64,000 nucleotides of DNA, from the NCBI RefSeq assembly GCF_020034665.1, contig NZ_JAIQDI010000001.1, positions 1,922,001-1,986,000 on the forward strand, written 5' to 3'. Position numbers and translations under genes: made by a program. The DNA comes from Niabella beijingensis. Lineage in GTDB: Bacteria; Bacteroidota; Bacteroidia; Chitinophagales; Chitinophagaceae. The notes under the pieces were generated by a model. That model ran no database searches, was not told the DNA's origin, and was given only the letters and a program-made list of their open reading frames with translations. Within the stretch, counting starts at the first letter, position 1. The number at the start of each line of letters is the position of its first letter. Below, piece after piece: positions 45,518 to 53,631 of this stretch.

Positions 45518-45735
45518 CAGAAATTCTTTACTATACTTATTTTAAAAAAACCGGCAGAAATGACTTTTGCAAATCGTCTGATAAAATTAGCCCTTCACAT
45601 CTGCCATATATTGTTATAATTTTACAGATTTCTTATTTTCAAAAGCATAAAATAAATTAATTTTATTATAATATAATAATAATCAATTTATTGAATCATT
45701 AGAAAACATAAAATTTTATAATCTCAATTATAAAA
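45518..45735. other. Very AT-rich divergent control region
   Basis: 218 bp between ribokinase and the TPR protein, extremely A/T-rich from about 45640 on (runs such as TTTTATTATAATATAATAAT). It must carry both promoters. No exact TAnnTTTG with a well-placed TTTG was found on either strand; several near matches occur. Confidence 0.45.
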
Positions 45736-47238
45736 ATGATTGCCGCCGTAATTCAACTGATCAGTTCGCTTTCAAAATCGGAAAAGCGGGCCTTTAAACT
45801 TTCCACAAAAAAACAGGACGGGGAAAAACAATATGTGCAGCTGTTTGACCTGATCGACAAATATGATTTCAGGGATCATGAAACACTTAAAACCGCATTT
45901 GAGAACAGATTACCTGCCGCCTCCCTCGACACGACCGCACAATACCTTTTCCAGCAGATCACCGATTCGCTGGTAACGGCGAAAGCCAAAAGCGAAACAG
46001 TTCATAAACTCCTGCATGGACTGCAGCAGGTCTATCTCCTTAAGGAGCGCAATCTTACACAGGAGGCTTATAAATTACTGCTCCAGTTAAAAAAGATGGT
46101 TCCGCCCCAGGAATACCTCGCATTACAGTATCTGCTGAAAAGAGAAGAACTGGATTTCTATTCGGACCACGACTTTGCCGGCCTCACGGAAAAAGTGCTT
46201 ATAGAACACCAGGGAACGGCACGCGACCTGTTGCGGGACCTCCGGAATATGCAGGAACATTATTCGTTATACGAATCATTAAAATACCGGGTAACCCGGG
46301 AAGCGAAACAGACACGCACGGATGCCAGGAAGACGGACGACCTGGTGTTAAGCGAATTGAGCATGGTGAATGCCCGGGTACGGCCGACCCTGGAAACCCA
46401 GCAACTGCACCTGCTGTTCCAGTCTTTTTATTTTATCCATATCAACGATTACAAATCCGCACTGAAAACTTTTTATGATCTGAACCGCCTTTTTGAAAAA
46501 AATCCCGACCGGTGGAAACATCCGCCAATAGATTACTACGCCGCGCTGAGCGGCATCCTCGACAGCCTCAGATCCATTAAGAAAACGAATGAAATCCCCT
46601 TCTACGTGGATAAGCTAAAGTGCCTGTGCCGGAAGCAATACCCGGAGCATTTCTGCTTCCTGATAAAAAAAACAGCGCTTATCTATGAACTGGCCTATCT
46701 CAATGATCAGGCGCACTATAAAGAAGCAACGGTTCATATCGCACAACAGAACAAAGAGATCTGGGAGGCTTACCGCTTCGCAGATCCGGAGAAACAAAAA
46801 GAGCTCTATTTTTATATAGCGCTCGCCTACTTCGGAAAAAGGAATTTTAAAAAAGCAATAAAATACGTCAACCAGGTAGTACTCGTCAAACGGGAACAGT
46901 ACCTAAGTATTCCCTACCGCATCTGTATGTTGCTGAATCTGCTGATCCATTATGAGCTTAAGGATTTTGAATACCTGGATTATGAAATGCAGTCCTATAA
47001 ACGTATCTTCAAAAGTAATAAAGCACTCTCGCTTACTGAGCAATTTATTTTTAAGACGATCCGGATCAACCCCTCGCTGAACAGGGATTGGAAAAATCAG
47101 CAACTCTGGAAAACAAAACTCGCCGCTCAGGAAAAGAAGATCGCAAAAGACCGGTCCGAAGCGGTGTTCTTAAAATATTTTGATTTTGTCGGATGGGCCC
47201 GGGCCCGATTTATATCCGGGAAACAAATTGCGCAGTAG
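45736..47238 (+). CDS. Cytoplasmic helical-repeat protein of an uncharacterised Bacteroidota family
   Basis: 500 residues with no signal or membrane segment. It opens with LISSLSKSEKRAFKLSTKKQDGEKQYVQLFDLIDK, a signature I associate with a recurrent Bacteroidota family of predicted TPR-like proteins (written here only as the key residues SLSKSEKRAFKL). The rest is a series of paired helices (YKSALKTFYDLNRLF, FKKAIKYVNQVVLV) and a Lys-rich C terminus. No enzymatic motif is seen. Lying divergent to the ribose/nucleoside genes across a shared AT-rich region, it may regulate them, but nothing in the sequence shows DNA binding. Confidence 0.78.
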   Translation: MIAAVIQLISSLSKSEKRAFKLSTKKQDGEKQYVQLFDLIDKYDFRDHETLKTAFENRLPAASLDTTAQYLFQQITDSLVTAKAKSETVHKLLHGLQQVYLLKERNLTQEAYKLLLQLKKMVPPQEYLALQYLLKREELDFYSDHDFAGLTEKVLIEHQGTARDLLRDLRNMQEHYSLYESLKYRVTREAKQTRTDARKTDDLVLSELSMVNARVRPTLETQQLHLLFQSFYFIHINDYKSALKTFYDLNRLFEKNPDRWKHPPIDYYAALSGILDSLRSIKKTNEIPFYVDKLKCLCRKQYPEHFCFLIKKTALIYELAYLNDQAHYKEATVHIAQQNKEIWEAYRFADPEKQKELYFYIALAYFGKRNFKKAIKYVNQVVLVKREQYLSIPYRICMLLNLLIHYELKDFEYLDYEMQSYKRIFKSNKALSLTEQFIFKTIRINPSLNRDWKNQQLWKTKLAAQEKKIAKDRSEAVFLKYFDFVGWARARFISGKQIAQ

Positions 47239-47307
47239 CACTGGTATCCGGTAATGATACCTGCTGCAAACATTCATGTTACTTTTACTCTTTTCAGCTA
47301 TAGCTGT

Positions 47308-48051
47308 TTATTGAATACCGATGGCCCGTTTTACCTTCTCCTTCCGGTTCCTGGCCACCGGTATTTCGTGCCCGCCTTCAAGGAGCAGCCGGTCGCCATC
47401 AATTTTTATCCAGCTTTTAATAAAATGAATATTCACCAGATAGGACTGATGACACCTTGTAAATCCTTCAGCGCTTAGTAATGTCTCATATTCAAAAATG
47501 GGTTTTGATGAAGTATGTTTGCTGTTGTTCTTCATATAGAAAATCGTATAATTATTATCGGCCTTACAGAAAAGGATCTCCTCAGGACTGATAAAAAGCG
47601 TTTCCTTATTTCCGGGAATAGCCAGCCGCATTTGATTTTTACTATTCATGGAGCGGATCAGGTTTGTCAGCCGTTCATTTTGCATTTTTCTTTCCGCATA
47701 CACCACCGCCCTGTCTACCGCGTTTATCAGTTCGTTTATAGCTACCGGCTTCAGCAGATAATCAATTGCCGCAAATTTTATCGCCTGAATGGCATACTGA
47801 TCATATGCGGTCACAAAGATCACTTCAAAATCCGGCGTTGCGATACTTTTAAGCAGGTCAAATCCTCCCTTTTCCGGCATTTGTATGTCTAAAAATAACA
47901 GGGCGGGATTTATTGTTCTTATAAGGAGCAGGCCCTGCGCTGCATTCGTGGCAGTACCAGCTACATAAATCTTCGGGCAATACTTATTGAGCAAGATGGT
48001 TAAATTCTCGATGTTGCTCATCTCATCATCCACGATAACTGCGGGTATCAT
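47308..48051 (-). CDS. LytTR-family response regulator
   Basis: 247 residues: REC receiver with acidic pocket VIVDDEMSN, phosphoacceptor Asp55 in LLFLDIQMPEKGG, and Lys in LLKPVAI; then a LytTR DNA-binding domain from about 145 (LAIPGNKETLFISPEEILFCKADNNY, then FTRCHQSYLVNIHFI, DRLLLEGGHEIPVARNRK). It is adjacent to its kinase with no intervening base. LytTR regulators bind paired direct repeats; targets are not identifiable here. Confidence 0.93.
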   Translation of the reverse strand: MIPAVIVDDEMSNIENLTILLNKYCPKIYVAGTATNAAQGLLLIRTINPALLFLDIQMPEKGGFDLLKSIATPDFEVIFVTAYDQYAIQAIKFAAIDYLLKPVAINELINAVDRAVVYAERKMQNERLTNLIRSMNSKNQMRLAIPGNKETLFISPEEILFCKADNNYTIFYMKNNSKHTSSKPIFEYETLLSAEGFTRCHQSYLVNIHFIKSWIKIDGDRLLLEGGHEIPVARNRKEKVKRAIGIQ

Positions 48052-49680
48052 TTATAGCCAATTTTTAAATACTAATAGAATCGAAGTTCCTTCAATACTG
48101 CTTTCTATTTGCAAGCTGATCAGCGCTTCTCCATAATCACGATTGAGTAAGCGGATCCGTTTCCTGGACAGACCAAGCCCGTATCCTTCTTTAAAGCCGC
48201 CAGTCCCGAATCCGGGCCCATTATCTATTATTTCGATCATCATGATACCTCCATTTTTAACAATGCGCAGGTGCAATTTACCCTGTCCGTTCATTTTAGA
48301 AAAACCATGTTTAATGGCATTCTCTACAAAGGGCTGCAATAAAAAAGGAGGAATGGTTGAAGTGAATAAGTCAATATTTTCATCGGTATCCAGGTTATAA
48401 AGAAAGGGATATCGTAATTGTTCCAGGCCCATATAAATTTCCAGGTTCTCCAGCTCTTTATTAAGTGCAATAAGGTCCGTTTGACTTTCATTGAGGGTTT
48501 CGCGCAGGAGCAATCCGAAGGACGACAAATATTTATTGGCCGCATCCAGATCTCCCTTATTGACCAGGCCCTGGATGGAGCTAAGTGCATTAAAGGTAAA
48601 ATGTGGATTCAGAAGCGCATGAATGTTCTTCAGCTCTCCCGAAGCCTGTTCGGCTTTTTCATTTATCCGTGCCAGGGCTTTTTTCTGACGGCGGTATTTT
48701 GAAAGGAATATAAAGAATGCTCCGGCCAAAACCAGGAACGTAAAAATGACAGCCCTGAAGGCTGTCGTCTTATACCAGATAGATCCTATCGAAAAATGGA
48801 ATTCCCTTATACTATTCCGTTGTCGTTTAAATCTTATACGGATCGTGTAAGCTCCCGGATCGAGATTTTTTAAAAGCAGGTATTTATTATCGTACTCATT
48901 CGGTGCCCAATCCCTTATCACCTGTCCATCAGCTACAAGGCTGTATTCAAGGGCTTCTTTCTTATAAATTTCCGCATCAATATCCAGTACAATAGAATTT
49001 TCATTATACGGTAATTTTAAACCTTTTTTCTGTGTGCCCCCTACATTATTGTATTGCCGATGCCATCCGATCTCCCCAGGGCCCTCAGCAAAAACAGCCT
49101 TCCTGTTTACAACGCCGGAAAACTCCTGTGGATTATTAGAAGTATACAAAAGATTGATCTCCGGTAATCGCCGCTGCCAATAAACAACCCAGGAGGCAAT
49201 AATTTCCCCGTTATTGTTCCTGATATGGGCAACCAGGTATTCTCCCAAACCGGCACTATAAGGCCCCATCATTCCGATTTCGGGATTTATACTTCCGATT
49301 TCGGTTTGAGTAAAACGATTTATATGCGTCCAGGGGCTGACTACCGTCGCATTGTTTCGCAAAACACAGTACTCATACTCCCCGGTATTCTTCTTATTAA
49401 CCTGGGGAGCCAAAAAATAAATACCCGAAGTGTCATAAACAAAATATAAAGGGATGGAATCATTAAGGGCAGCATCGATATAAATGTTATCCTGCGGGTT
49501 CCAATGGGCGATGCCGACAATTTTTCCCGTAAGATTGTCATAGATCCCATTGTAGGGGATTGCAACGCCCAATGTAGCATTTTCAGCGGTATTAAACGAT
49601 GTGGAATAATTTTTCCAATCGATCTGCGAATGACCCTTTGTTACAATCAGGAGAAAATAAATAAGGATTAATTTTTTCAT
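48052..49680 (-). CDS. LytS-type sensor histidine kinase
   Basis: 542 residues: signal peptide (LILIYFLLIVTKGHSQ), a large periplasmic beta-rich sensor region (about 20-300) ending with a Y_Y_Y-like domain (YNENSIVLDIDAEIYKKEALEYSL, LDPGAYTIRIRF), one membrane helix (AFRAVIFTFLVLAGAFFIFL), then a His_kinase domain with ALLNPHFTFNALSSIQ (His360) and a HATPase domain with PFVENAIKHGF and DNGPGFG. This is the classic LytS/YehU layout, paired with the LytTR regulator directly downstream. Confidence 0.92.
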   Translation of the reverse strand: MKKLILIYFLLIVTKGHSQIDWKNYSTSFNTAENATLGVAIPYNGIYDNLTGKIVGIAHWNPQDNIYIDAALNDSIPLYFVYDTSGIYFLAPQVNKKNTGEYEYCVLRNNATVVSPWTHINRFTQTEIGSINPEIGMMGPYSAGLGEYLVAHIRNNNGEIIASWVVYWQRRLPEINLLYTSNNPQEFSGVVNRKAVFAEGPGEIGWHRQYNNVGGTQKKGLKLPYNENSIVLDIDAEIYKKEALEYSLVADGQVIRDWAPNEYDNKYLLLKNLDPGAYTIRIRFKRQRNSIREFHFSIGSIWYKTTAFRAVIFTFLVLAGAFFIFLSKYRRQKKALARINEKAEQASGELKNIHALLNPHFTFNALSSIQGLVNKGDLDAANKYLSSFGLLLRETLNESQTDLIALNKELENLEIYMGLEQLRYPFLYNLDTDENIDLFTSTIPPFLLQPFVENAIKHGFSKMNGQGKLHLRIVKNGGIMMIEIIDNGPGFGTGGFKEGYGLGLSRKRIRLLNRDYGEALISLQIESSIEGTSILLVFKNWL

Positions 49681-49845
49681 ACCGTGAAGCTACATCCGTC
49701 CGGTCCCATTAAAAAGACGGAATGGGTATAAGGTACGAAATCTTGTGAATTCTGCTGCTTTTCCGAGGATCCGGTGTGGAGCTTTGCATAGGTTTTGTTT
49801 CAGTATGCTGGTTCCCGTTTTTTGACCAAAGAATGCGCTGCACCC

Positions 49846-50220
49846 TTATTTTAAAGCTTTTGCCTTTTTTGCCTGCAGCAACTCCTGCTGATGTATGCTT
49901 TCCTTATGAATGTCGTTGTAGAACGCCCGTACAAATGCTTCAGAAAGCTGCCAGGTCCTGCCCCGTTGGATCGCCGCATTCAGCACTTCGTCAAAGCGTG
50001 CAGACTGAACCACCCCGATCTTATGATCCATCTTATACATACCGATGGCACGTGCGGCCTCCATTCGCTGCCCCAGCAGGTCAATCAGCTGCCGGTCCAG
50101 TGAATCGATCTGGCTGCGGTAATAGCTGATGGTATCTTTTTTCAACAGGTCCTGAGCGCCTGCCTTTCCGTTGTAAAGACAGAAAAAAAAGCTTACACCG
50201 CATATTATTTTTTTTATCAT
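49846..50220 (-). CDS. Exported chorismate mutase (AroQ class)
   Basis: 124 residues: a signal peptide (CGVSFFFCLYNGKAGAQ) followed by an AroQ-type all-helical domain: YRSQIDSLDRQLIDLLGQRMEAARAIG, then YKMDHK (catalytic Lys region), RFDEVLN and FVRAFYNDIHKESIHQQ. The first-helix Arg and the R..A..IG..K pattern are typical of chorismate mutase II. Chorismate to prephenate conversion is normally cytoplasmic; secreted forms are known in some bacteria but their role in free-living Bacteroidota is unclear. It has no operon partner; the 165-bp gap before the LytS gene shows nothing. Confidence 0.85.
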   Translation of the reverse strand: MIKKIICGVSFFFCLYNGKAGAQDLLKKDTISYYRSQIDSLDRQLIDLLGQRMEAARAIGMYKMDHKIGVVQSARFDEVLNAAIQRGRTWQLSEAFVRAFYNDIHKESIHQQELLQAKKAKALK

Positions 50221-50594
50221 AAAACAAATAATTGATCTATCCTACCGGCGGTCCCGTCCTTACATCCGGTGGGATATGTTATAAATTTAACCGGCCCATT
50301 CAACTACGGACCATAACCGCAATCAACCTACACTATAACGATGAAACGATTCATTTATTTTTAAAAGAAGAATAATCATATGCCGTAAATACAGTGAAAT
50401 ATTCTTTATATTCGCGGCGGTCCATTAACAAGTAATTCTCATTACTTCTCCCGTGATGTAAGTCCTGTTTGTCCGGCAGTTTAAATAAACGAGTCGCAAC
50501 ACTGTCTAAAATATAATGATAAAAACCGTGCAGCCTGTACGCCCGGAGATGGAGTATCCATTACAAACATACATAACTAATACCCAAGCAAAAA
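50221..50594. other. Intergenic region before the beta-helix gene
   Basis: 374 bp without a credible gene between two divergent genes. TATATTCG at 50407-50414 is a near match to TAnnTTTG, but it lies about 180 bp from the ATG at 50595. Nothing else stands out. Confidence 0.35.
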
Positions 50595-52355
50595 ATGAAA
50601 AAGAACTACCTTCTGCTCCTCTTTTGTCTATACGGCGCGGGGGCGCTCCACGCGCAATTTACACCCTCAACCGAAAATATCCTTTATGTGAATAAAACTG
50701 TGCCGGGAGGTAATCACACAGGCAACAGTTGGGCAAACGCTGTCCCTGAGCTGGCCGATGCCCTCAAATGGGCCAACAACAACAAAAGCAACTGGACGGC
50801 CGCAAACCCGTTGCAGATCTGGGTGGCGACCGGTACCTACAAACCGATGTACAGTCCGGCAGACAACAATTTTGGAAATAATGCCGGCAGAGATAATGCT
50901 TTTCTCATGGTCGGCAATGTACAGCTCTATGGTGGTTTTGACCCTGACAATGGAATCACCGGTCTGACGGACAACCGTCTTCTCCCGGATTCCGGCTACG
51001 AAGGCACCGTGCTCAGCGGCGACCTGGGCGTTCAGAACAATAATGCTGATAACGCCTACCATGTGCTTATTTCCGGGGGTGAGATGGGGGCCGCCCGGCT
51101 GGATGGTTTTACCGTAACCGGTGGAAATGCGAATCAGGACGACGGCGTTGCACTGACTGTGGGCAGTGGTCCGGTTCGAAGGCATTTTGGCAGCGGTATG
51201 TATAATGTAAACAATGCCTCTCCTGCTATTACCCATAGTAGTTTTACCCGCAATTCGGCAGTGGGCGGTGGTGGAGGTATGTACAATTATCTGAACGCCT
51301 CCCCCATTATTACCCATAGTATCTTTTCGGAAAACACAGCAGATTATGGAGGAGGCGGTATGTTTAATGAAGTTTCTTCCGCAATCATCACCCACAGTAT
51401 TTTTTTGAAAAACACCAGCGGCAGAGGCGGCGGTATACAAAATTTCCGTGAGGTTTCTCTGCGGGTAACCAATGTTGTGTTCAGCAGCAATACGGCTGAC
51501 CTCGGCAGCGGGATTTACGACATCACCGGGAACAGCACATTTAGCAATATTACCCTTGCAAACAATAGCGCCCCCTACGGTCTTTATACTCTCGTCCAGC
51601 TTTATCTGAATAACAGTATTATCTGGGAACCCACCAATTTATCTGACTACACAACAACCTATAATAACCTTTTCAAAGGCAGCAGTAATACTACTAACGG
51701 CAATATAGACGCCACTGGTTTTTCGGAGACGGATATCTTTAACGACTTTGCCAATGGCGATTATAGCCTGAAAGCGGGCGCCCCCGCCGTCAATGCCGGT
51801 AATAACCAGTTATACGCTGATGCAGGTGGTAATTTAAATAATGATCTTGACTTTGCTGGTAATCCGCGTTTGGCCGGAGCCGCCATCGACATGGGTGCAT
51901 ATGAGCTTCAGGCGGCCCTTCCTGTAATGTTTGGTGCTATCAGCGCTGTTATAAAAAACGGACAGCTTTTGGTAAACTGGAACACCGAAACAGAAATCAA
52001 TAACGACCGTTTCTTAATACAGGTTTCTCCTGACGGCGCAAACTGGAAAACGGTGCAAACGATACAGAGCAGCGCCAAAGAGGGCAACAGCAATACCGCT
52101 TTGGAGTACAGCAGCACCATACCCTTAACCACACTGAGCCTGGGCGCCGGGATTTTGCTGCTGGGGGTTCTGGCAGGCCGCCGCAGGTATATGTTTATAA
52201 TAACCGTAGTTGTATGTGGTGCATTCGCTCTTTCATGCCATAAGAACGCCGCTGTGGAAGCGGCCGGAAATGGGACGCTGTTTGTACGTATTGTACAGGT
52301 AGATAAAGACGGTACAAAGCAGGTCTCAAAAGTGATGCAGGCGGTGCAGCAATAA
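50595..52355 (+). CDS. Secreted right-handed beta-helix (choice-of-anchor Q) protein with membrane tail
   Basis: 586 residues. Signal peptide, then LYVNKTVPGGNHTGNSWANA and PELADALKWANNN, typical of choice-of-anchor Q beta-helix proteins, with a repeated-coil region (about 170-340: AITHSSFTRNSAVGGGGGMYN, IITHSIFSENTADYGGGGMFN). After YELQAALPVMFG an Fn3-like domain begins (VNWNTETEINNDRFLIQVS), as in type IX secretion cargo. At about 508 it is interrupted by two hydrophobic helices separated by GRRRY, the second ending ALSCHKNA, a lipobox-like motif at Cys548. The Fn3 end (FVRIVQVDKDGTKQVSKV) follows. The domain split by a membrane insert is odd but looks like an evolved anchor rather than a frameshift. 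Likely cell-surface; no enzyme activity assigned. Confidence 0.8.
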   Translation: MKKNYLLLLFCLYGAGALHAQFTPSTENILYVNKTVPGGNHTGNSWANAVPELADALKWANNNKSNWTAANPLQIWVATGTYKPMYSPADNNFGNNAGRDNAFLMVGNVQLYGGFDPDNGITGLTDNRLLPDSGYEGTVLSGDLGVQNNNADNAYHVLISGGEMGAARLDGFTVTGGNANQDDGVALTVGSGPVRRHFGSGMYNVNNASPAITHSSFTRNSAVGGGGGMYNYLNASPIITHSIFSENTADYGGGGMFNEVSSAIITHSIFLKNTSGRGGGIQNFREVSLRVTNVVFSSNTADLGSGIYDITGNSTFSNITLANNSAPYGLYTLVQLYLNNSIIWEPTNLSDYTTTYNNLFKGSSNTTNGNIDATGFSETDIFNDFANGDYSLKAGAPAVNAGNNQLYADAGGNLNNDLDFAGNPRLAGAAIDMGAYELQAALPVMFGAISAVIKNGQLLVNWNTETEINNDRFLIQVSPDGANWKTVQTIQSSAKEGNSNTALEYSSTIPLTTLSLGAGILLLGVLAGRRRYMFIITVVVCGAFALSCHKNAAVEAAGNGTLFVRIVQVDKDGTKQVSKVMQAVQQ

Positions 52356-52368
52356 AGTCAAATAAAAA

Positions 52369-52401
52369 CCGGAATATCCTCGAACAATCAGGACATTCCG
52401 G
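52369..52401 (+). terminator. Imperfect hairpin after the beta-helix gene
   Basis: CCGGAATATCCT (52369-52380) pairs with AGGACATTCCGG (52390-52401) with one mismatch and a 9-nt loop, 14 bp after the stop. There is no T tract, so intrinsic termination is uncertain. Confidence 0.45.
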
Positions 52402-52407
52402 GTTAGC

Positions 52408-52685
52408 AGCGGACCGGGAAATTAACGGACCTGGTTATTGAAGATTTTTTAAAGTTTGGTGAATTGCCGGACTGCCGCAATAGCGTATTGGAAAAAACCG
52501 AACTGCCAGCAGTTGAATTATAATTCATCCAAAGCTGGTTAGCCGGGCGTGTAAAACAAGGAAATACATTTGGTACCGTATTTCGCTAAGTAGAGCGGAC
52601 CGGAAATGGTGCGAACTTAGTCATCGAGGATTTTTTGAAGTTTTGTGAATTGCCGGACGGCCACAATGTCATAGAAGATGACTAA
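52408..52685 (+). pseudogene. Two related gene remnants in tandem at the island edge
   Basis: Segments 52407-52523 and 52590-52685 are homologous without indels at the protein level: RTGKLTDLVIEDFLKFGELPD and RTGNGANLVIEDFLKFCELPD both occur, each opening right after an in-frame stop and ending in its own stop (52521 and 52683). The conserved DNA is 52408-52481 against 52594-52667. Neither has a start codon, so these are decayed ends of a duplicated gene. The parent protein is not recognised. They lie where backbone composition gives way to the AT-rich island. Confidence 0.5.
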
Positions 52686-52721
52686 CGCCTGCTCACTGTA
52701 TTGAAGACAGGCTTCAATTCG

Positions 52722-53630
52722 TTACTTCGTAAAGAAAATCTCATTGATCACATAATTATCTCCTTCTAAAGGAGACCTGTCATACTCATTTATATCAAAA
52801 CCCGATCCTACCCGCCAAATATCAATTTCCGAGTATTTCGCCGCCATAATCATTGAAACAAGCGCAAACGGCTTTGGCCCTAACGGGGCGATTATAATAC
52901 TATAATCTTTTCTTAACATCAGATATAGAGCATTCAAAGATCTCTCCAAACCCAACAAATCATCAAAAGCATATGTAGTCACTTGATTCTTACTTTCGCT
53001 CAAAATATTATGGTTATTGAGTTCAACCTTCTCGGAAAAAAGAGGATCTAAAGTCGGCTTTGTATAGAAGATATGACACACTTTGGGATCTAAGTGTTCT
53101 ATTATTCCTTCCGCCTTATTTTGCTCATATCCCAAACATACAATTAATGCCTTAGGTTTGTCAGTAGGAACCACATATTTACCCGGTAGAGGGGCAATCT
53201 CCGAATTTGGCTTTGGGAGTAGTGGTTCTGAAAACTTTGAGGGAGTGTAGCTAAAGATTACTCGAATATCATTTCTATCTAAAATCCTATTAGACAAAAA
53301 TAGTATTATCGAATAGTACCAAGACTTAGTCATACAAGAATAATCCACCAAAATAGTAAACGAATCAGCGATATTATTAGAAATGCACTCCTCCAGTAGA
53401 GCATAAATTTGCTCGCAGTTATGGACGACTTTGCAGTCGAACTCAGCAAACTCCGTTTTTGTTTCGTCTTTAAAGCACAACATAACGGACTTTTTAATAT
53501 TGACCTTGGATCTAACTCTTTCATAAAAAGTTAATACCCTTTTTTCGTGGTTCCCTCCTAAAAGAAAAAGATCAACAGTTGCTCCTTCAATGTCAGAGAT
53601 TTCACTCTGCTTTCCGTATTGTAATTTCAT
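52722..53630 (-). CDS. Two-lobed Rossmann-like protein, last gene of the candidate defence operon
   Basis: 302 residues, not recognised by name. Predicted strands and loops suggest two Rossmann-like halves: DLFLLGGNHEKRVLTF (20-35) with TILVDYSCMTKSWYYSII (92-109), and KALIVCLGYEQNKAEGI (160-176) with SIIIAPLGPKPFALVSMIMAA (key residues 244-263). The D-x-S-x-M-T/R pattern after a strand recalls uncharacterised proteins found next to ORC-like ATPases. A CARF-like or ligand-sensing role is conceivable; no catalytic motif is evident. Its ATG comes one base after the ATPase stop, so the two are surely co-translated. The gene is strongly AT-rich compared with the backbone. Confidence 0.78.
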   Translation of the reverse strand: MKLQYGKQSEISDIEGATVDLFLLGGNHEKRVLTFYERVRSKVNIKKSVMLCFKDETKTEFAEFDCKVVHNCEQIYALLEECISNNIADSFTILVDYSCMTKSWYYSIILFLSNRILDRNDIRVIFSYTPSKFSEPLLPKPNSEIAPLPGKYVVPTDKPKALIVCLGYEQNKAEGIIEHLDPKVCHIFYTKPTLDPLFSEKVELNNHNILSESKNQVTTYAFDDLLGLERSLNALYLMLRKDYSIIIAPLGPKPFALVSMIMAAKYSEIDIWRVGSGFDINEYDRSPLEGDNYVINEIFFTK

Positions 53631-53631
53631 T

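Noticed and set aside
47295..47306. CAGCTATAGCTG palindrome between convergent genes
   Set aside because: No T tract on either strand and short, so it is not a convincing terminator; probably chance.
51181..51460. Repeated GGxGGGMYN/F-type coding repeats in the beta-helix gene as a possible DNA repeat or CRISPR
   Set aside because: They are imperfect coding repeats forming beta-helix coils; spacing and sequence do not match a CRISPR array.
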